Numbered from the stretch's first letter, positions 43,847 through 53,199 are shown. The stretch is DNA of 57,509 bases from Synergistaceae bacterium (GCA_017449135.1 JAFSKE010000042.1:1-57509), one strand, 5' to 3'. Numbers and translations are program-made. The notes: generated by a model not told the origin, from the letters alone.

Positions 43847-44872
43847 ATGAGTATATTAATTGCTATGAGCGGTGGCGTTGACAGCAGCGTTACCGCTTAT
43901 TTGATGTCAAAAAAACATAAAATCTGCAAAGGTGCGACGATGATTTTATGTAGTAATTCAGGAGTTAATGATGCAAAACTAATCTGCGATAAACTCGGAA
44001 TTGAGTTTGAAGTTTTAGATTATGTCAGAGAATTTGATTTCAACGTCATTCAAAGATTTATAAAAGTCTACGAGAGCGGAGGAACGCCAAATCCCTGTAT
44101 ATTCTGCAACAAAGCGATGAAATTCGGGAAATTCCTCGAACATGCTCATAACGAAAATCTCGAAAAAATTGCAACGGGGCATTATGTCAGGCTTGAAAAC
44201 GATTCAGGCCGTTACATGTTGAGAAAGGCGAAAGATTTATCGCGGGATCAAAGTTACGTTTTATACATGCTTAGTCAGGAACAGTTAAAGAGTGTTGAAT
44301 TTCCTCTTGGAGAATTTACGAAACCTGAAGTCCGGGAGATTGCCGAAGAATTAAAATTTGTGAACTCAAAGAAGAGTGATTCGCAGGATATTTGTTTTGT
44401 TCCTGACGAGAATTACGCAAAATTCATAGAGGATTACACTGGGAAAGAATATAAATCCGGGAATTTCGTTGATACTTCGGGAAAAATTTTAGGAACTCAC
44501 AAAGGAATAATTCATTACACAGTAGGTCAGCGAAGGGGTTTAGGAGTTGCAGCAAAGACGAGATTATATATTTCAAAAATCGACACTGAAAACAACACAA
44601 TAATTCTAAATTCAGAGGACGAAGGGAATTTATCGACACGAAAAATCTTTGCTGATGAAATAAATTTTATTCCTTTTGACAGGCTGCCCGAAAATTTTAA
44701 TGCGAAAGTCAAAGTCCGTTACCGTCAAAATGAAATTCCTGCAACAATCAATCAAATTAACGAGAACAAAATTCTTATAGAATTTCACGAAGATATTAAA
44801 ACTCCTGCACGAGGCCAATCCGCAGTAATTTATGATAATGACTATGTCATTGGCGGAGGAATTATATTATAA
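43847..44872 (+). CDS. mnmA: tRNA 2-thiouridine(34) synthase MnmA
   Basis: 341 residues, at the short end of the family. The PP-loop is AMSGGVDSSVTAYL (about 6-19). The two catalytic cysteines fit in NPCIFCNKAMKFG and DSQDICFVPD; ARGQSAV marks the C-terminal barrel. It thiolates U34 in Glu, Gln and Lys tRNAs using a persulfide. It follows the aminotransferase by 6 bases with no strong ribosome site. Confidence 0.95.
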   Translation: MSILIAMSGGVDSSVTAYLMSKKHKICKGATMILCSNSGVNDAKLICDKLGIEFEVLDYVREFDFNVIQRFIKVYESGGTPNPCIFCNKAMKFGKFLEHAHNENLEKIATGHYVRLENDSGRYMLRKAKDLSRDQSYVLYMLSQEQLKSVEFPLGEFTKPEVREIAEELKFVNSKKSDSQDICFVPDENYAKFIEDYTGKEYKSGNFVDTSGKILGTHKGIIHYTVGQRRGLGVAAKTRLYISKIDTENNTIILNSEDEGNLSTRKIFADEINFIPFDRLPENFNAKVKVRYRQNEIPATINQINENKILIEFHEDIKTPARGQSAVIYDNDYVIGGGIIL

Positions 44873-44908
44873 TGTTCCGTAAAACTCATGAAAGAAGGAT
44901 AATTATTA

Positions 44909-46126
44909 ATGCGGAAATATAAATTTTTGGCGATATTGGCAGGTTTGATATTTTTGTTTTCCGGCTGCGGAGGAAGTAAGGGCGGGGACAGTACGGAGAC
45001 TGTTTACGACGGAGATATTGAGAGAATTTTAACTGGCACATGGAAGATTGCGAGTTCAACAACAGGGACTGCAACAACGCCTAACGGAGCTACAACTTTG
45101 ACACTGACGAATCCTGTTCAGACTGAGATAATTTTTTCAGATTTGAGTTTAATTTCAAACAGTGCAAGTGATAATGATGCGTCAGGAACGGTATATTTAT
45201 ACTATTACATGAATTGGGGTTCTCAAAATTCAGGAGTTGACGCAGGGACATTTGATATTAGAAGCTACACGGACAGCAATGCTTCTGACAAACGAAAACT
45301 CATGGACATTGTACACAGTGATGTTAATGAATGGGTTTTGACATCACGAAATACAAATTCGAGCGATTCCGACAGAATCAGCATAACACTTACACTAACG
45401 GGCGAGAACGAAATGACGTTAAACTGGTCAGGGAATCAATATATAAATACACAGAAATTACGTTACAATTACAGCTTTGAAGTTAGCAACAGAAAGAGCA
45501 GCACTAAAACGACTCCCGAAACAGTTCCCGATGACAAAACTACAACAGAAAATGAACAGGAAAACGTGAAAACCTTTCAGGAAATTCTCAGTGGAAAATG
45601 GAGCGTTGTTAATCCCTACAAGAAAATTAATGTTGATTTTGCGGACGGCGGAGCAATGCTGTTAATATCATCTGACGTAACTTTTTCAAATATTAATATC
45701 AGCGGCGATACGGGAACAGCAACAGTGTCAATGGATCAAAACTGGCGTGTTGAATGGAATCACACTATTTATGTGAGATACTATGACAGAGATGCAGGCG
45801 ATTATGCCTATCGTGAGGAAACTTCTAAATTAATTGGTTTTACTGCTTTCAGTTTAAGAAATAAAACCATAAACATGACTCGAAATGCAACAAACACAGG
45901 CAAGTGGAGATGTTATTTTGAAAATCCTGACGCAACGGACTCAACAGAAGCTACAATAATCAAAGGTACTGTAATGAATGTCGAAATCACTGCTGATAAC
46001 ACGATAACAATCGTTCATGAGGGAATTGTTGAACCGCCTCAAGAATATTTGAATGACACAGCAGTAGACGTTAAGTCGAATTTAATAATATATGATCAGG
46101 TTGATTTTGATTACATCAAGAAGTAA
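44909..46126 (+). CDS. Lipoprotein with two repeated lipocalin-like modules
   Basis: 405 residues. The lipobox is LIFLFSGCGG (lipidated Cys about 20). Two modules follow: about 42-200, starting ILTGTWKIASST, and about 230-395, starting ILSGKWSVVNPY. In both a short strand is followed by IIFSDLSL or DVTFSNINI and by a run ending MNW or QNW. Between them is a Thr/Glu-rich linker. Function unknown. It has AGAAGGA before the ATG. Confidence 0.75.
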   Translation: MRKYKFLAILAGLIFLFSGCGGSKGGDSTETVYDGDIERILTGTWKIASSTTGTATTPNGATTLTLTNPVQTEIIFSDLSLISNSASDNDASGTVYLYYYMNWGSQNSGVDAGTFDIRSYTDSNASDKRKLMDIVHSDVNEWVLTSRNTNSSDSDRISITLTLTGENEMTLNWSGNQYINTQKLRYNYSFEVSNRKSSTKTTPETVPDDKTTTENEQENVKTFQEILSGKWSVVNPYKKINVDFADGGAMLLISSDVTFSNINISGDTGTATVSMDQNWRVEWNHTIYVRYYDRDAGDYAYREETSKLIGFTAFSLRNKTINMTRNATNTGKWRCYFENPDATDSTEATIIKGTVMNVEITADNTITIVHEGIVEPPQEYLNDTAVDVKSNLIIYDQVDFDYIKK

Positions 46127-46163
46127 ATTTTAACGGTAAGACTTTGAAAACACAGCATATCCT

Positions 46164-46211
46164 GCCTCTCCTCATTGAGGGGAGGTGCCTCGAAGAGGCG
46201 GAGGGGTGAAC
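46164..46211 (+). repeat. Dispersed palindromic repeat, family A, copy 2
   Basis: GCCTCTCC TCATTGA GGGGAGG is followed by TGCCTCGAAGAGGCGGAGGGGTGAA. The first hairpin and the GGAGGGGTGAA end match the other A copies; the middle palindrome differs (TGCCTC/GAGGC). It lies between a lipoprotein and mmdA. Confidence 0.8.
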
Positions 46212-46313
46212 ACAATGAGGTTGAATAATCTTTGCACTGAATTAATTTCTATGATATTCTAACTTCAAAATTTTGCAAAACTTAAAAATATAAAAGGAGG
46301 AACTTTATCGAAT

Positions 46314-47873
46314 ATGGGATTTCGTAATATTGAAGAGCTTTGTTCGGAACTTAACGAAAAACGTTCAAATGCTCTCATCGGCGGAGGCTCAGAGGCCGTC
46401 GAAAAACAGAAATCAAAAGGCAAAGGAACTGCTCGTGAAAGAATCGAAAAATTGCTCGATCCCGGTTCATTTGTTGAAATTGATGAATTTGTTACTCATC
46501 GCTGCAATAATTTCGGACTTGAAGAACGAAAAATTTTAGGCGACGGAGTTGTTACAGGCTGGGGAACTGTCGAAGGCCGAAAAGTTTTTGTTTTCAGTCA
46601 GGATTTCACGGTCTTTGGAGGTTCTCTCGGTGAAAAACATGCTGACAAAATCTGCAAAGTTCTTGACATGGCTATGCAAATGGGCTGTCCTGTAATCGGC
46701 ATTAATGATTCAGGCGGTGCAAGAATACAGGAAGGTGTCGATTCGTTAAACGGTTACGGAAAAATCTTCAAGCGTAACACTCTTGCAAGCGGTGTAATCC
46801 CTCAATTCTCTGTAATCATGGGACCCACTGCCGGAGGTGCTGTTTATAGTCCTGCTTTAACGGATTTTATTTTCATGGTTGACAAAGAAAGCATCATGCA
46901 CATCACTGGCCCTGAAGTTATCCGTGCTGTAACAGGCGAGGCAATTTCAAGCGAAGATCTCGGCGGTGCAAAGGCTCATAACGAAGTCAGCGGTGTTGCT
47001 CACTTTGAAGCTAAAGATGAAGACGAATGTTTTGCTCAGGTCAGAAAAGTTTTATCTTACTTACCGTTAAATAATCTCGATGACGCTCCATTAAAACCCA
47101 CTAATGACGATATTAACCGTGCCGATGTTTCGCTCCGTGAGGTTGTCCCCGTTAATCCTAATAAAGGGTATGACGTTCACGAAGTTTTAACAAAAGTTTT
47201 TGATGACGGCGAATTTACCGAAGTTCAGGAAGGATTTGCTAAGAATATCATTACGGGGTATGCGAGAATTGGCGGTCGTTCAGTCGGAGTTATTGCTAAC
47301 AATGCTAATGTCATGGCCGGCTGTCTCGATGTCAATGCTTCGGATAAGGCCTCGAGATTTATTCGACACTGCGACGCTTTTAATTTGCCTATCGTAACAT
47401 TTGTAGATGTCCCGGGATATTTGCCCGGTGCTGATCAGGAACATAACGGGATTATTCGCAAAGGTGCTAAATTACTTTACGCCTACAGTGAAGCAACTGT
47501 TCCTTTAATCAGTGTGATTTTACGAAAAGCCTACGGAGGAGCTTATCTCGCAATGTGCAGTAAATCACTCGGTGCTGATGTTGCACTTGCCTGGCCTCAA
47601 GCTGAAATCGCCGTTATGGGTGCTGAAGGTGCCGCAAGTATTGTATTCAAAAAGGAAATCGAAGCTGCCGAAGATCCTTCCGCAAAACGCCTCGAAAAAA
47701 TTGACGAATACAGAAACACTTTTGCTAATCCATATAAAGCCGCTGAACGTGGTTATGTCGATCGTGTAATTCTCCCCGAAGAAACAAGAAAATCAATCTA
47801 TCTTGCACTTGAAGGTATCGAGAGCAAACGTGAAACAAGACCCAGCAAAAAACATGGGGTAATACCTCATTAA
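46314..47873 (+). CDS. mmdA: Methylmalonyl-CoA-type decarboxylase alpha subunit (carboxyltransferase)
   Basis: 519 residues of the acyl-CoA carboxyltransferase family. The N-half has DFTVFGGSLGEKHADKI, GINDSGGARIQEGVDSL and IMGPTAGGAVYSPALTDF; the C-half has VDVPGYLPGADQEHNGIIR and RKAYGGAYLAMCS. The end KKHGVIPH is like Veillonella MmdA. It moves carboxylate from an acyl-CoA to biotin. With OadG-like and biotin-carrier genes downstream and no biotin carboxylase, a Na+-pumping decarboxylase is more likely than a carboxylase; methylmalonyl-CoA is the best guess for the substrate. Confidence 0.88.
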   Translation: MGFRNIEELCSELNEKRSNALIGGGSEAVEKQKSKGKGTARERIEKLLDPGSFVEIDEFVTHRCNNFGLEERKILGDGVVTGWGTVEGRKVFVFSQDFTVFGGSLGEKHADKICKVLDMAMQMGCPVIGINDSGGARIQEGVDSLNGYGKIFKRNTLASGVIPQFSVIMGPTAGGAVYSPALTDFIFMVDKESIMHITGPEVIRAVTGEAISSEDLGGAKAHNEVSGVAHFEAKDEDECFAQVRKVLSYLPLNNLDDAPLKPTNDDINRADVSLREVVPVNPNKGYDVHEVLTKVFDDGEFTEVQEGFAKNIITGYARIGGRSVGVIANNANVMAGCLDVNASDKASRFIRHCDAFNLPIVTFVDVPGYLPGADQEHNGIIRKGAKLLYAYSEATVPLISVILRKAYGGAYLAMCSKSLGADVALAWPQAEIAVMGAEGAASIVFKKEIEAAEDPSAKRLEKIDEYRNTFANPYKAAERGYVDRVILPEETRKSIYLALEGIESKRETRPSKKHGVIPH

Positions 47874-47907
47874 TAAATATAATCTTGATTAGGAGGAAAA
47901 TTTATTC

Positions 47908-48282
47908 ATGGAATTTGAAGGAATTTCCGGTGCAATTAATGTCAGTATTGTTGCATTCTCAATAGTTTTCGGTGTTCTTTTCGTTCTTACCGCCGTAATT
48001 TTCGGAATGAGATTATTTGCCGGTTCGGACGATCAAAAAAAAAATGATGTAGTCTCTAAGCCTGCTACGACAGTTTCTAAAGCTGCTCCGGCAATCGCAA
48101 AAACTGACAACAAAAAATTAATTGCTGCAATTACAGCTGCGATTATAGAATTTTCGGGAAGCTCGAATTTCAGAATTTTATCTGTCGAAGCTGAAAAACC
48201 CGGAGATTTTTGGACATCACGCTGGAAAACTGCGGGAATGCTGGCGTTAAATTCAAACAGACTAAATCGAAAATGGAATTAA
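47908..48282 (+). CDS. mmdD: Na+-pump decarboxylase delta/gamma subunit (OadG/MmdD-like)
   Basis: 124 residues. One N-terminal membrane helix (ISIVAFSIVFGVLFVLTAVIFGMRL approximately, residues 10-35) is followed by an Ala/Lys-rich hinge and a C-terminal domain (LIAAITAAIIEFSGSSNFRI, then FWTSRWKTAGMLAL) typical of OadG family members. It anchors and assembles the decarboxylase. It lies between mmdA and the biotin carrier with AGGAGG 11 bases before the ATG. Confidence 0.85.
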   Translation: MEFEGISGAINVSIVAFSIVFGVLFVLTAVIFGMRLFAGSDDQKKNDVVSKPATTVSKAAPAIAKTDNKKLIAAITAAIIEFSGSSNFRILSVEAEKPGDFWTSRWKTAGMLALNSNRLNRKWN

Positions 48283-48320
48283 TTTATTTTTTATTCGTTA
48301 TGAAAGGAGAAAATTAAATC

Positions 48321-48722
48321 GTGAGTAATAAATACAGAGTAATTGTTGACGGAACTGCTTACACCGTCGAAGTCGAAAATCTCGGAGCAGGTTCAGCACC
48401 TTCAATCCCTGTTTCAGCACCCGTAGCCGCTGCACCTGTTGCAACCCCTGCAGCTCCTGCAACGCCGGCACCTGAAGCACCAGCAGCCCCTGCACCTGTT
48501 TCAGAAAATGCTACGACCGTTAATGCTCCAATGCCTGGAAAAATTTTAAGTTTGAAAGTCAATGTTGGAGACAGCGTTAATAATGGCGATCTCGTTCTTT
48601 TACTTGAGGCTATGAAAATGGAAAATGAAGTTTTTGCTACGGCGTCAGGAAAAGTTACGGAGATTCGTGTTAAATCCGGAGACAGCGTTAATACAGGCGA
48701 CGTATTGCTTGTTATAGCGTAA
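48321..48722 (+). CDS. mmdC: Biotin carboxyl carrier subunit (MmdC-like)
   Basis: 133 residues. A short N-terminal strand domain is followed by an Ala/Pro linker (about 30-67) and a biotinyl domain (about 68-133) with the biotin lysine in LLEAMKMENEVF. It carries carboxybiotin from the transferase to the membrane pump. The start is GTG, 11 bases after AAAGGAG. The membrane beta subunit expected next is absent; repeat B copy 3 and an antiporter follow. Confidence 0.92.
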   Translation: MSNKYRVIVDGTAYTVEVENLGAGSAPSIPVSAPVAAAPVATPAAPATPAPEAPAAPAPVSENATTVNAPMPGKILSLKVNVGDSVNNGDLVLLLEAMKMENEVFATASGKVTEIRVKSGDSVNTGDVLLVIA

Positions 48723-48733
48723 TTTTAGAGTTG

Positions 48734-48808
48734 AACCCCTCCGCTCACGGAGAGGCAAAGAGTCTCCCCTTGCTAAGGGGAGATGTCAATTTATTGACAG
48801 AGAGGTTA
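48734..48808 (+). repeat. Dispersed palindromic repeat, family B, copy 3 (long form)
   Basis: CCCCTCCGCTCACGGAGAGGCAAAG is the left module (written as two parts: CCCCTCCGCTCACGG and AGAGGCAAAG). Then CTCCCCTT with AAGGGGAG, and GTCAA with TTGAC, ending AGAGAGGTT. It is the same order as copy 2. Confidence 0.85.
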
Positions 48809-48879
48809 TTTATCATTTTCTTTTCAGTTTTTCCCACTATAATTAATATATTTAATTTAATAAATTTTAGGAGAATAAT

Positions 48880-50370
48880 ATGTTACAGACAATAGATCCT
48901 TTTTTAGTAACTGGACTTTTGTTTTTTATGAGTCTCGTTGCAGGTACTTTATCAGAAAAAATAAAAGTTCCCGCATTAATTTTATTTTTAGCTATTGGAA
49001 TGCTTGCAGGTGTCGACGGTCCCGGAGGATTAAATTTCAGTGATGCTGAAGCAGCTAATCAGGTCGGAACTTTTGCACTTGCTTTTATATTATTTTCGGG
49101 CGGTTTTCAAACTAAATGGTCGGACATTAAACCGGTCGTAACTCAAGGAGTCGTTCTTTCAACGTTGGGAGTGTTTTTGACTTCCATAGTTGCCGCAATC
49201 CCGATAGCGATGTTACCCCAATTTAGTCATAAAGATGCTTTTTTATTAGGTTCGATAATTTCATCGACGGACGCAGCAGCAGTTTTTTCGATTTTAAGGA
49301 CTCAAAAGGTCGGTGTCAAAGGTGCGTTGAAGCCTCTTCTCGAATTTGAATCAGGAAGCAACGACCCTATGGCAGTATTTTTAACTTTGACTGCTTTAAC
49401 ATGGCTCGCAACTCCCGACGTTCCATTAGGTGAATTAGCAATAAAATTTGTGATTCAAATGATTTCAGGCGGTGCAATGGGATTATTGATGGGAAGGTTG
49501 GCATGTTACGCCATTCAAAAATTAAAAGTCTCGAATGAAGCATTATATCCTGTTTGGGGAATTTGTATTGTCTTAACAACTTTCGGATTAACTGAAACAG
49601 TTTACGGAAATGGTTATCTTGCCGTTTATGTCTGCGGAATAGTAATGGGCGGCGGAGATTTTTTATACAAATACAGTTTGCAGAGATTTCACGAAGGTTT
49701 TGCATGGTTAATGCAGATTATAATGTTCTTAGTTTTAGGTCTTCTCGTTAATCCCAAAGATTTAATTAACACTTCAGTTATAAGCGTCGGACTTTTAATT
49801 TCGTTCTGTTTAATGTTTATTGCAAGGCCTGTAGCAGTCTTCGTGGGTACGATTTTCAGCCGTTTTAATCTCCGTGAGAAACTTTTTATTTCATGGACAG
49901 GTTTAAGGGGAGCCGTTCCGATTATTTTAGCGACTTATCCGTTGACTAAGGGACACCCTCAGGCAGGTTACATGTTTAACGTAATATTTTTCGTCGTTTT
50001 AACTTCGGTTATGTTGCAGGGAAAAACTTTAGCTTATGCCGCAAAATTATTAAAACTTGATGCCTTTGTCAGAGAAGCAAAAACTTATCCTCTTGCCTTT
50101 GACAGAACTCCAGGAAGCGGAAGTGAAGAGACTCGCGAAGTTGATATTATGCCTGATGCCGAAGTTATCGGAATGAGTGTTAAAGATTTGAAATTTCCTT
50201 CAGGTGTTACAATTTTGTTGATTAACAGAGATTCTAAATTTTTAATTCCTAAGGGCGATACTGTTTTAATGGAAAATGATACTCTGTTATTATTCGGCGA
50301 ACGTGCTAAACTTTCTGAAGTCGAAGAGAGATTGGCTGTAACTAAAACTCAAAGTGAGGGGACTGATTAA
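48880..50370 (+). CDS. K+/H+ antiporter, NhaP2/CvrA-like
   Basis: 496 residues. A 12-13 helix CPA1 core is recognisable from LIFLAIGMLAGVDGPGG-type text and the ion-binding pair in FESGSNDPMAVFL; SWTGLRGAVPIIL is typical of the family. A C-terminal RCK/TrkA-C-like domain (about 410-485: EVIGMSVKDLKFPSGVTILL) suggests nucleotide gating. It exchanges K+ (or Na+) for H+. The next gene starts 4 bases after its stop. Confidence 0.9.
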   Translation: MLQTIDPFLVTGLLFFMSLVAGTLSEKIKVPALILFLAIGMLAGVDGPGGLNFSDAEAANQVGTFALAFILFSGGFQTKWSDIKPVVTQGVVLSTLGVFLTSIVAAIPIAMLPQFSHKDAFLLGSIISSTDAAAVFSILRTQKVGVKGALKPLLEFESGSNDPMAVFLTLTALTWLATPDVPLGELAIKFVIQMISGGAMGLLMGRLACYAIQKLKVSNEALYPVWGICIVLTTFGLTETVYGNGYLAVYVCGIVMGGGDFLYKYSLQRFHEGFAWLMQIIMFLVLGLLVNPKDLINTSVISVGLLISFCLMFIARPVAVFVGTIFSRFNLREKLFISWTGLRGAVPIILATYPLTKGHPQAGYMFNVIFFVVLTSVMLQGKTLAYAAKLLKLDAFVREAKTYPLAFDRTPGSGSEETREVDIMPDAEVIGMSVKDLKFPSGVTILLINRDSKFLIPKGDTVLMENDTLLLFGERAKLSEVEERLAVTKTQSEGTD

Positions 50371-50373
50371 AAA

Positions 50374-51180
50374 ATGCGTGATTTTCTTAAAGATATTTTT
50401 ACAATGCGTACTGTTTGGATTGACAGAGGCGGCGGACGCTGGGCAGTTCGTAAACGTTTTCACCCGGTCGTGAGAGGATTCTTAATTTTTCTGTGCGTCT
50501 GTGCTTTCGGGATTGTTTACACGAGATACGACAAAATCGAAAATCATCATGCCGAAGCCATTACGAAATCTGAATCTAAACATGAAATTACTGTCGCAAA
50601 ACTTCCAGAACCTGAATTAAAACCCGTTCAGGATAATGTGATTTTAATTCCGTTGAGAAAAAAGTCCGAAATAATTTTGCCGAGTGAAAAAGATTCAAAC
50701 ACCGATAAAATAATTTCAAAGCCCGAAGCCGTTAAACCAAGAGAACGAATCAGTGTCCCAATGAATAACGGAAAATATAATATTTTAATCAATAAATCGA
50801 CATTCACGCTGTCATTATTCAAAGGCTCGGAACTTGTAAAAAATTATCCCGTTGCTGTCGGAAGAAATACAGGCGATAAACAATATGTCGGCGATAACAG
50901 AACTCCTGTAGGAGATTTCAAAATTGTATCGATCGAAAACGCTTCAAAATGGAAACATGATTTTGGAGACGGTAAAGGAAAAATTGCAGGAGCTTATGGG
51001 CCTTGGTTTTTGAGACTCGACGCTAAAGGCTGGAAAGGTATCGGCATTCACGGAACTCATGATCCTGATTCAAGAGGAACAAATGCAACAGAGGGCTGTA
51101 TAAGATTAAGCAATGAAGATATTGACGAATTAAAACAATATGCTTACAGAAATATGCCCGTAATAATTCGAGAACAGTAA
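50374..51180 (+). CDS. L,D-transpeptidase (YkuD domain), membrane-anchored
   Basis: 268 residues. A membrane helix (GFLIFLCVCAFGIVYT, about 31-47) precedes a linker and a C-terminal YkuD domain with the GIGIHGTHDPDSRG and catalytic Cys in ATEGCIRLSNEDI motifs. It cross-links peptidoglycan or attaches lipoproteins to it using a 3-3 bond. It forms a pair with the antiporter gene (4-base gap) and is followed by the YchF-like gene. Confidence 0.92.
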   Translation: MRDFLKDIFTMRTVWIDRGGGRWAVRKRFHPVVRGFLIFLCVCAFGIVYTRYDKIENHHAEAITKSESKHEITVAKLPEPELKPVQDNVILIPLRKKSEIILPSEKDSNTDKIISKPEAVKPRERISVPMNNGKYNILINKSTFTLSLFKGSELVKNYPVAVGRNTGDKQYVGDNRTPVGDFKIVSIENASKWKHDFGDGKGKIAGAYGPWFLRLDAKGWKGIGIHGTHDPDSRGTNATEGCIRLSNEDIDELKQYAYRNMPVIIREQ

Positions 51181-51199
51181 AGGAGAAAATAAAAATAAA

Positions 51200-52297
51200 A
51201 TGTTAAAGTGCGGAATCGTAGGTTTGCCCTTGTCGGGGAAATCTACAATTTTTAATGTGATCACACGTGCCGGAGCTGAAGTTAAACCATATGCAAGCGG
51301 AAAGACAGAACCTAATCGTGCATTGGTCAGCGTTCCCGATAAAAGATTTGACAAGCTCGTTGAAATTTTCAAGCCTAAAAGCGAAAAACCTGCCGACGTT
51401 GAATTTGTAGACCTTGCGGGATTGTCAAAAGATGCTGGGAAAGGTGCAGGACTTGGAAATTCGTTTTTGTCATTCGTATCTGAATCCGAAGCATTATTGC
51501 ACGTTATCAGAGTATTCAAAAATTCTGCTGTGCCTCACCCTGAAAACTCAATAAATCCTTTAAGAGATTGGAAAATCGTAGAAGCCGAATTAATTTATCG
51601 GGATTTAGGAGTAATTTCAAACAGGATTTCGAGACTTGAAGAAAAGAAAAACAAGAAAAAATTAACGCCTCAAGAAATTTCTGAATTTGACTTAATCAAA
51701 AAACTTGAATCTCATTTATTAAACGAATTACCTTTGAGAGAGTTTAATTTGACTGACGAAGAAAAAAGAATGTTATCGGGATTTGCATTTTTGACGCTGA
51801 AACCTGAATTAATAGTTTTGAATCTTGACGACACACAAACAGGCGAAGTACCTGAAATTTCGGAATTAGAATCTGAAATGTCGAAGAAGAATTTGAAATG
51901 CGTAAAAGTTTTCGGCTCAACAGAAATGGAACTTGAACAGCTTTCACCTGAAGACAGAGAAGAATTTATGAAGGACTTATCAATCACTGAACCAGGCCGA
52001 GAAAGATTAATTCATGAGGCGTATAAACTTTTAGGATTAATTTCGTTTTTCACGAGCGGAACTGACGAAGTACGAGCATGGACTTTGAAATCAGGAAGCA
52101 ATGCAGTTGACGCAGCAGGGACAATTCATTCTGACTTGGCACGAGGTTTTATCAGGGCACAGGTTGTTGCTTACGATGATTTTGTCGCTAATAACTGTTC
52201 AATCGCTCAATGCCGTGAAAAAGGTGTGTTGCGTCTCGAAGGAAAAGAATATATCGTTAAAGACGGAGACATGATCGAAATCAGATTTAATGTGTAA
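51200..52297 (+). CDS. ychF: YchF/OLA1-type ATPase, divergent
   Basis: 365 residues, close to the normal YchF length. The G1 motif is GLPLSGKST, where the family norm is GLPNVGKST, and the switch region EPN is present. G3 is DLAGLSKDAGKGAGLGNSF. The coiled coil lies near 130-190 and the DUF933/TGS end reads GKEYIVKDGDMIEIRFNV. YchF binds ribosomes and prefers ATP. Several positions are altered, so it may be a paralogue rather than the main YchF. It has GGAG 14 bases before the start. Confidence 0.88.
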   Translation: MLKCGIVGLPLSGKSTIFNVITRAGAEVKPYASGKTEPNRALVSVPDKRFDKLVEIFKPKSEKPADVEFVDLAGLSKDAGKGAGLGNSFLSFVSESEALLHVIRVFKNSAVPHPENSINPLRDWKIVEAELIYRDLGVISNRISRLEEKKNKKKLTPQEISEFDLIKKLESHLLNELPLREFNLTDEEKRMLSGFAFLTLKPELIVLNLDDTQTGEVPEISELESEMSKKNLKCVKVFGSTEMELEQLSPEDREEFMKDLSITEPGRERLIHEAYKLLGLISFFTSGTDEVRAWTLKSGSNAVDAAGTIHSDLARGFIRAQVVAYDDFVANNCSIAQCREKGVLRLEGKEYIVKDGDMIEIRFNV

Positions 52298-52301
52298 AAT
52301 T

Positions 52302-52330
52302 TCCCCTTCATTGTTTTGAGGGGGATTTTA
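52302..52330 (+). terminator. Rho-independent terminator after ychF
   Basis: TCCCCTTCA (52302-52310) pairs with TGAGGGGGA (52317-52325, one mismatch treated as G-U) and is followed by TTTTATTTTATT. It also lies at the 3' end of the convergent restriction gene, which stops at 52328. Confidence 0.75.
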
Positions 52331-53125
52331 TTTTATTAAATTCAAATTTTTTCCAGTTGGGAATAATTCTTCTCGAAGTTGTATATATTCAGGTTTTGAC
52401 GAAATTAATTTTTTATATAGATTATTTTTCTCGGATTTCAGTTTAATTAATGCTCTTAGAAATTCATTGCTTGTATCAAAATCAGGAATTATTAAAGTCT
52501 CATTACTTCGTTCCCTTTTATTTTTCGCAAGATGCCCGCATAATTCTTTCCAAATGTCAGACCGTCCGAAAATTTTTTCAAATAATTCACCGCCGTACAT
52601 AATATAGACATTTATATCTGCTTCCGAATTTGTTTTTGCCTGTTCAGTGTAATATTTCATGTTTTTTCTCAGGCCATCATCTATAAACCACATTACAGCT
52701 TCGATTTTGTAATCAGGATATTTATTCTTAAGAAACAAATATTTTTTACGGAAATTATTATATTGTCCTTCCTTTTTAGTGCTGTCATGGTCATCTCGGA
52801 TTTTCTGTTCTATCAGGTAAATTATTTTATCTTTTTTGAATAATTGATCCGCCAATAAATTATCGCTGATATTTTTATTCATGTTTTCGTAACCCATTTC
52901 AGAAATGTACCATGTAATAACATCTTCCATGAAATCTCCGAATTTAATTTCACGGCTTTGTGTAACATTCTGAATAAGTTTTGTTTTTGCGTTACTGACA
53001 CGAAAAATCCCCGTGTATCTTTGAGGATTATTTATTACGGTGATTAAAAGTTCATAGTAAAAATCATCGTCAGTTTTAATTTTTTCATTAAGTTCTTTAT
53101 TAAAATCATCATAGTTTTTTATCAT
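52328..53125 (-). CDS. Putative type II restriction endonuclease of a HinfI-like system
   Basis: 265 residues. A PD-(D/E)XK-type site is visible as DNLLADQLF, with the acidic residue, followed by YLIEQKIRDDHDSTKK, with E-x-K. WFIDDGLRKNMKYY follows. The sequence resembles TdeIII/HinfI-type restriction enzymes, but I cannot confirm the family. The strongest reason for the call is the divergent M.HinfI-like gene 74 bases away. Base use is even more AT-rich than neighbours. No ribosome site is seen before the ATG; a TATAAT ends only 7 bases upstream. Confidence 0.7.
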   Translation of the reverse strand: MIKNYDDFNKELNEKIKTDDDFYYELLITVINNPQRYTGIFRVSNAKTKLIQNVTQSREIKFGDFMEDVITWYISEMGYENMNKNISDNLLADQLFKKDKIIYLIEQKIRDDHDSTKKEGQYNNFRKKYLFLKNKYPDYKIEAVMWFIDDGLRKNMKYYTEQAKTNSEADINVYIMYGGELFEKIFGRSDIWKELCGHLAKNKRERSNETLIIPDFDTSNEFLRALIKLKSEKNNLYKKLISSKPEYIQLREELFPTGKNLNLIK

Positions 53126-53132
53126 GTCTATG

Positions 53133-53138
53133 ATTATA
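53133..53138 (-). promoter_or_regulatory. -10 box very close to the restriction gene start (possible leaderless mRNA)
   Basis: A perfect TATAAT on the minus strand lies 7 bases before the ATG, so transcription would begin at or next to the start codon. No good -35 is seen at the normal distance. Confidence 0.4.
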
Positions 53139-53199
53139 TCAGCTAAAATTTTAACTATGATATTATTTTGTAAAAATTATAAAGAGGTGCAGAATAAAA

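Noticed and set aside
48794-48843. A second repeat-borne promoter before the antiporter gene
   Set aside because: TTGACA (48794) and TATAAT (48838) are 38 bases apart, too far to act together.
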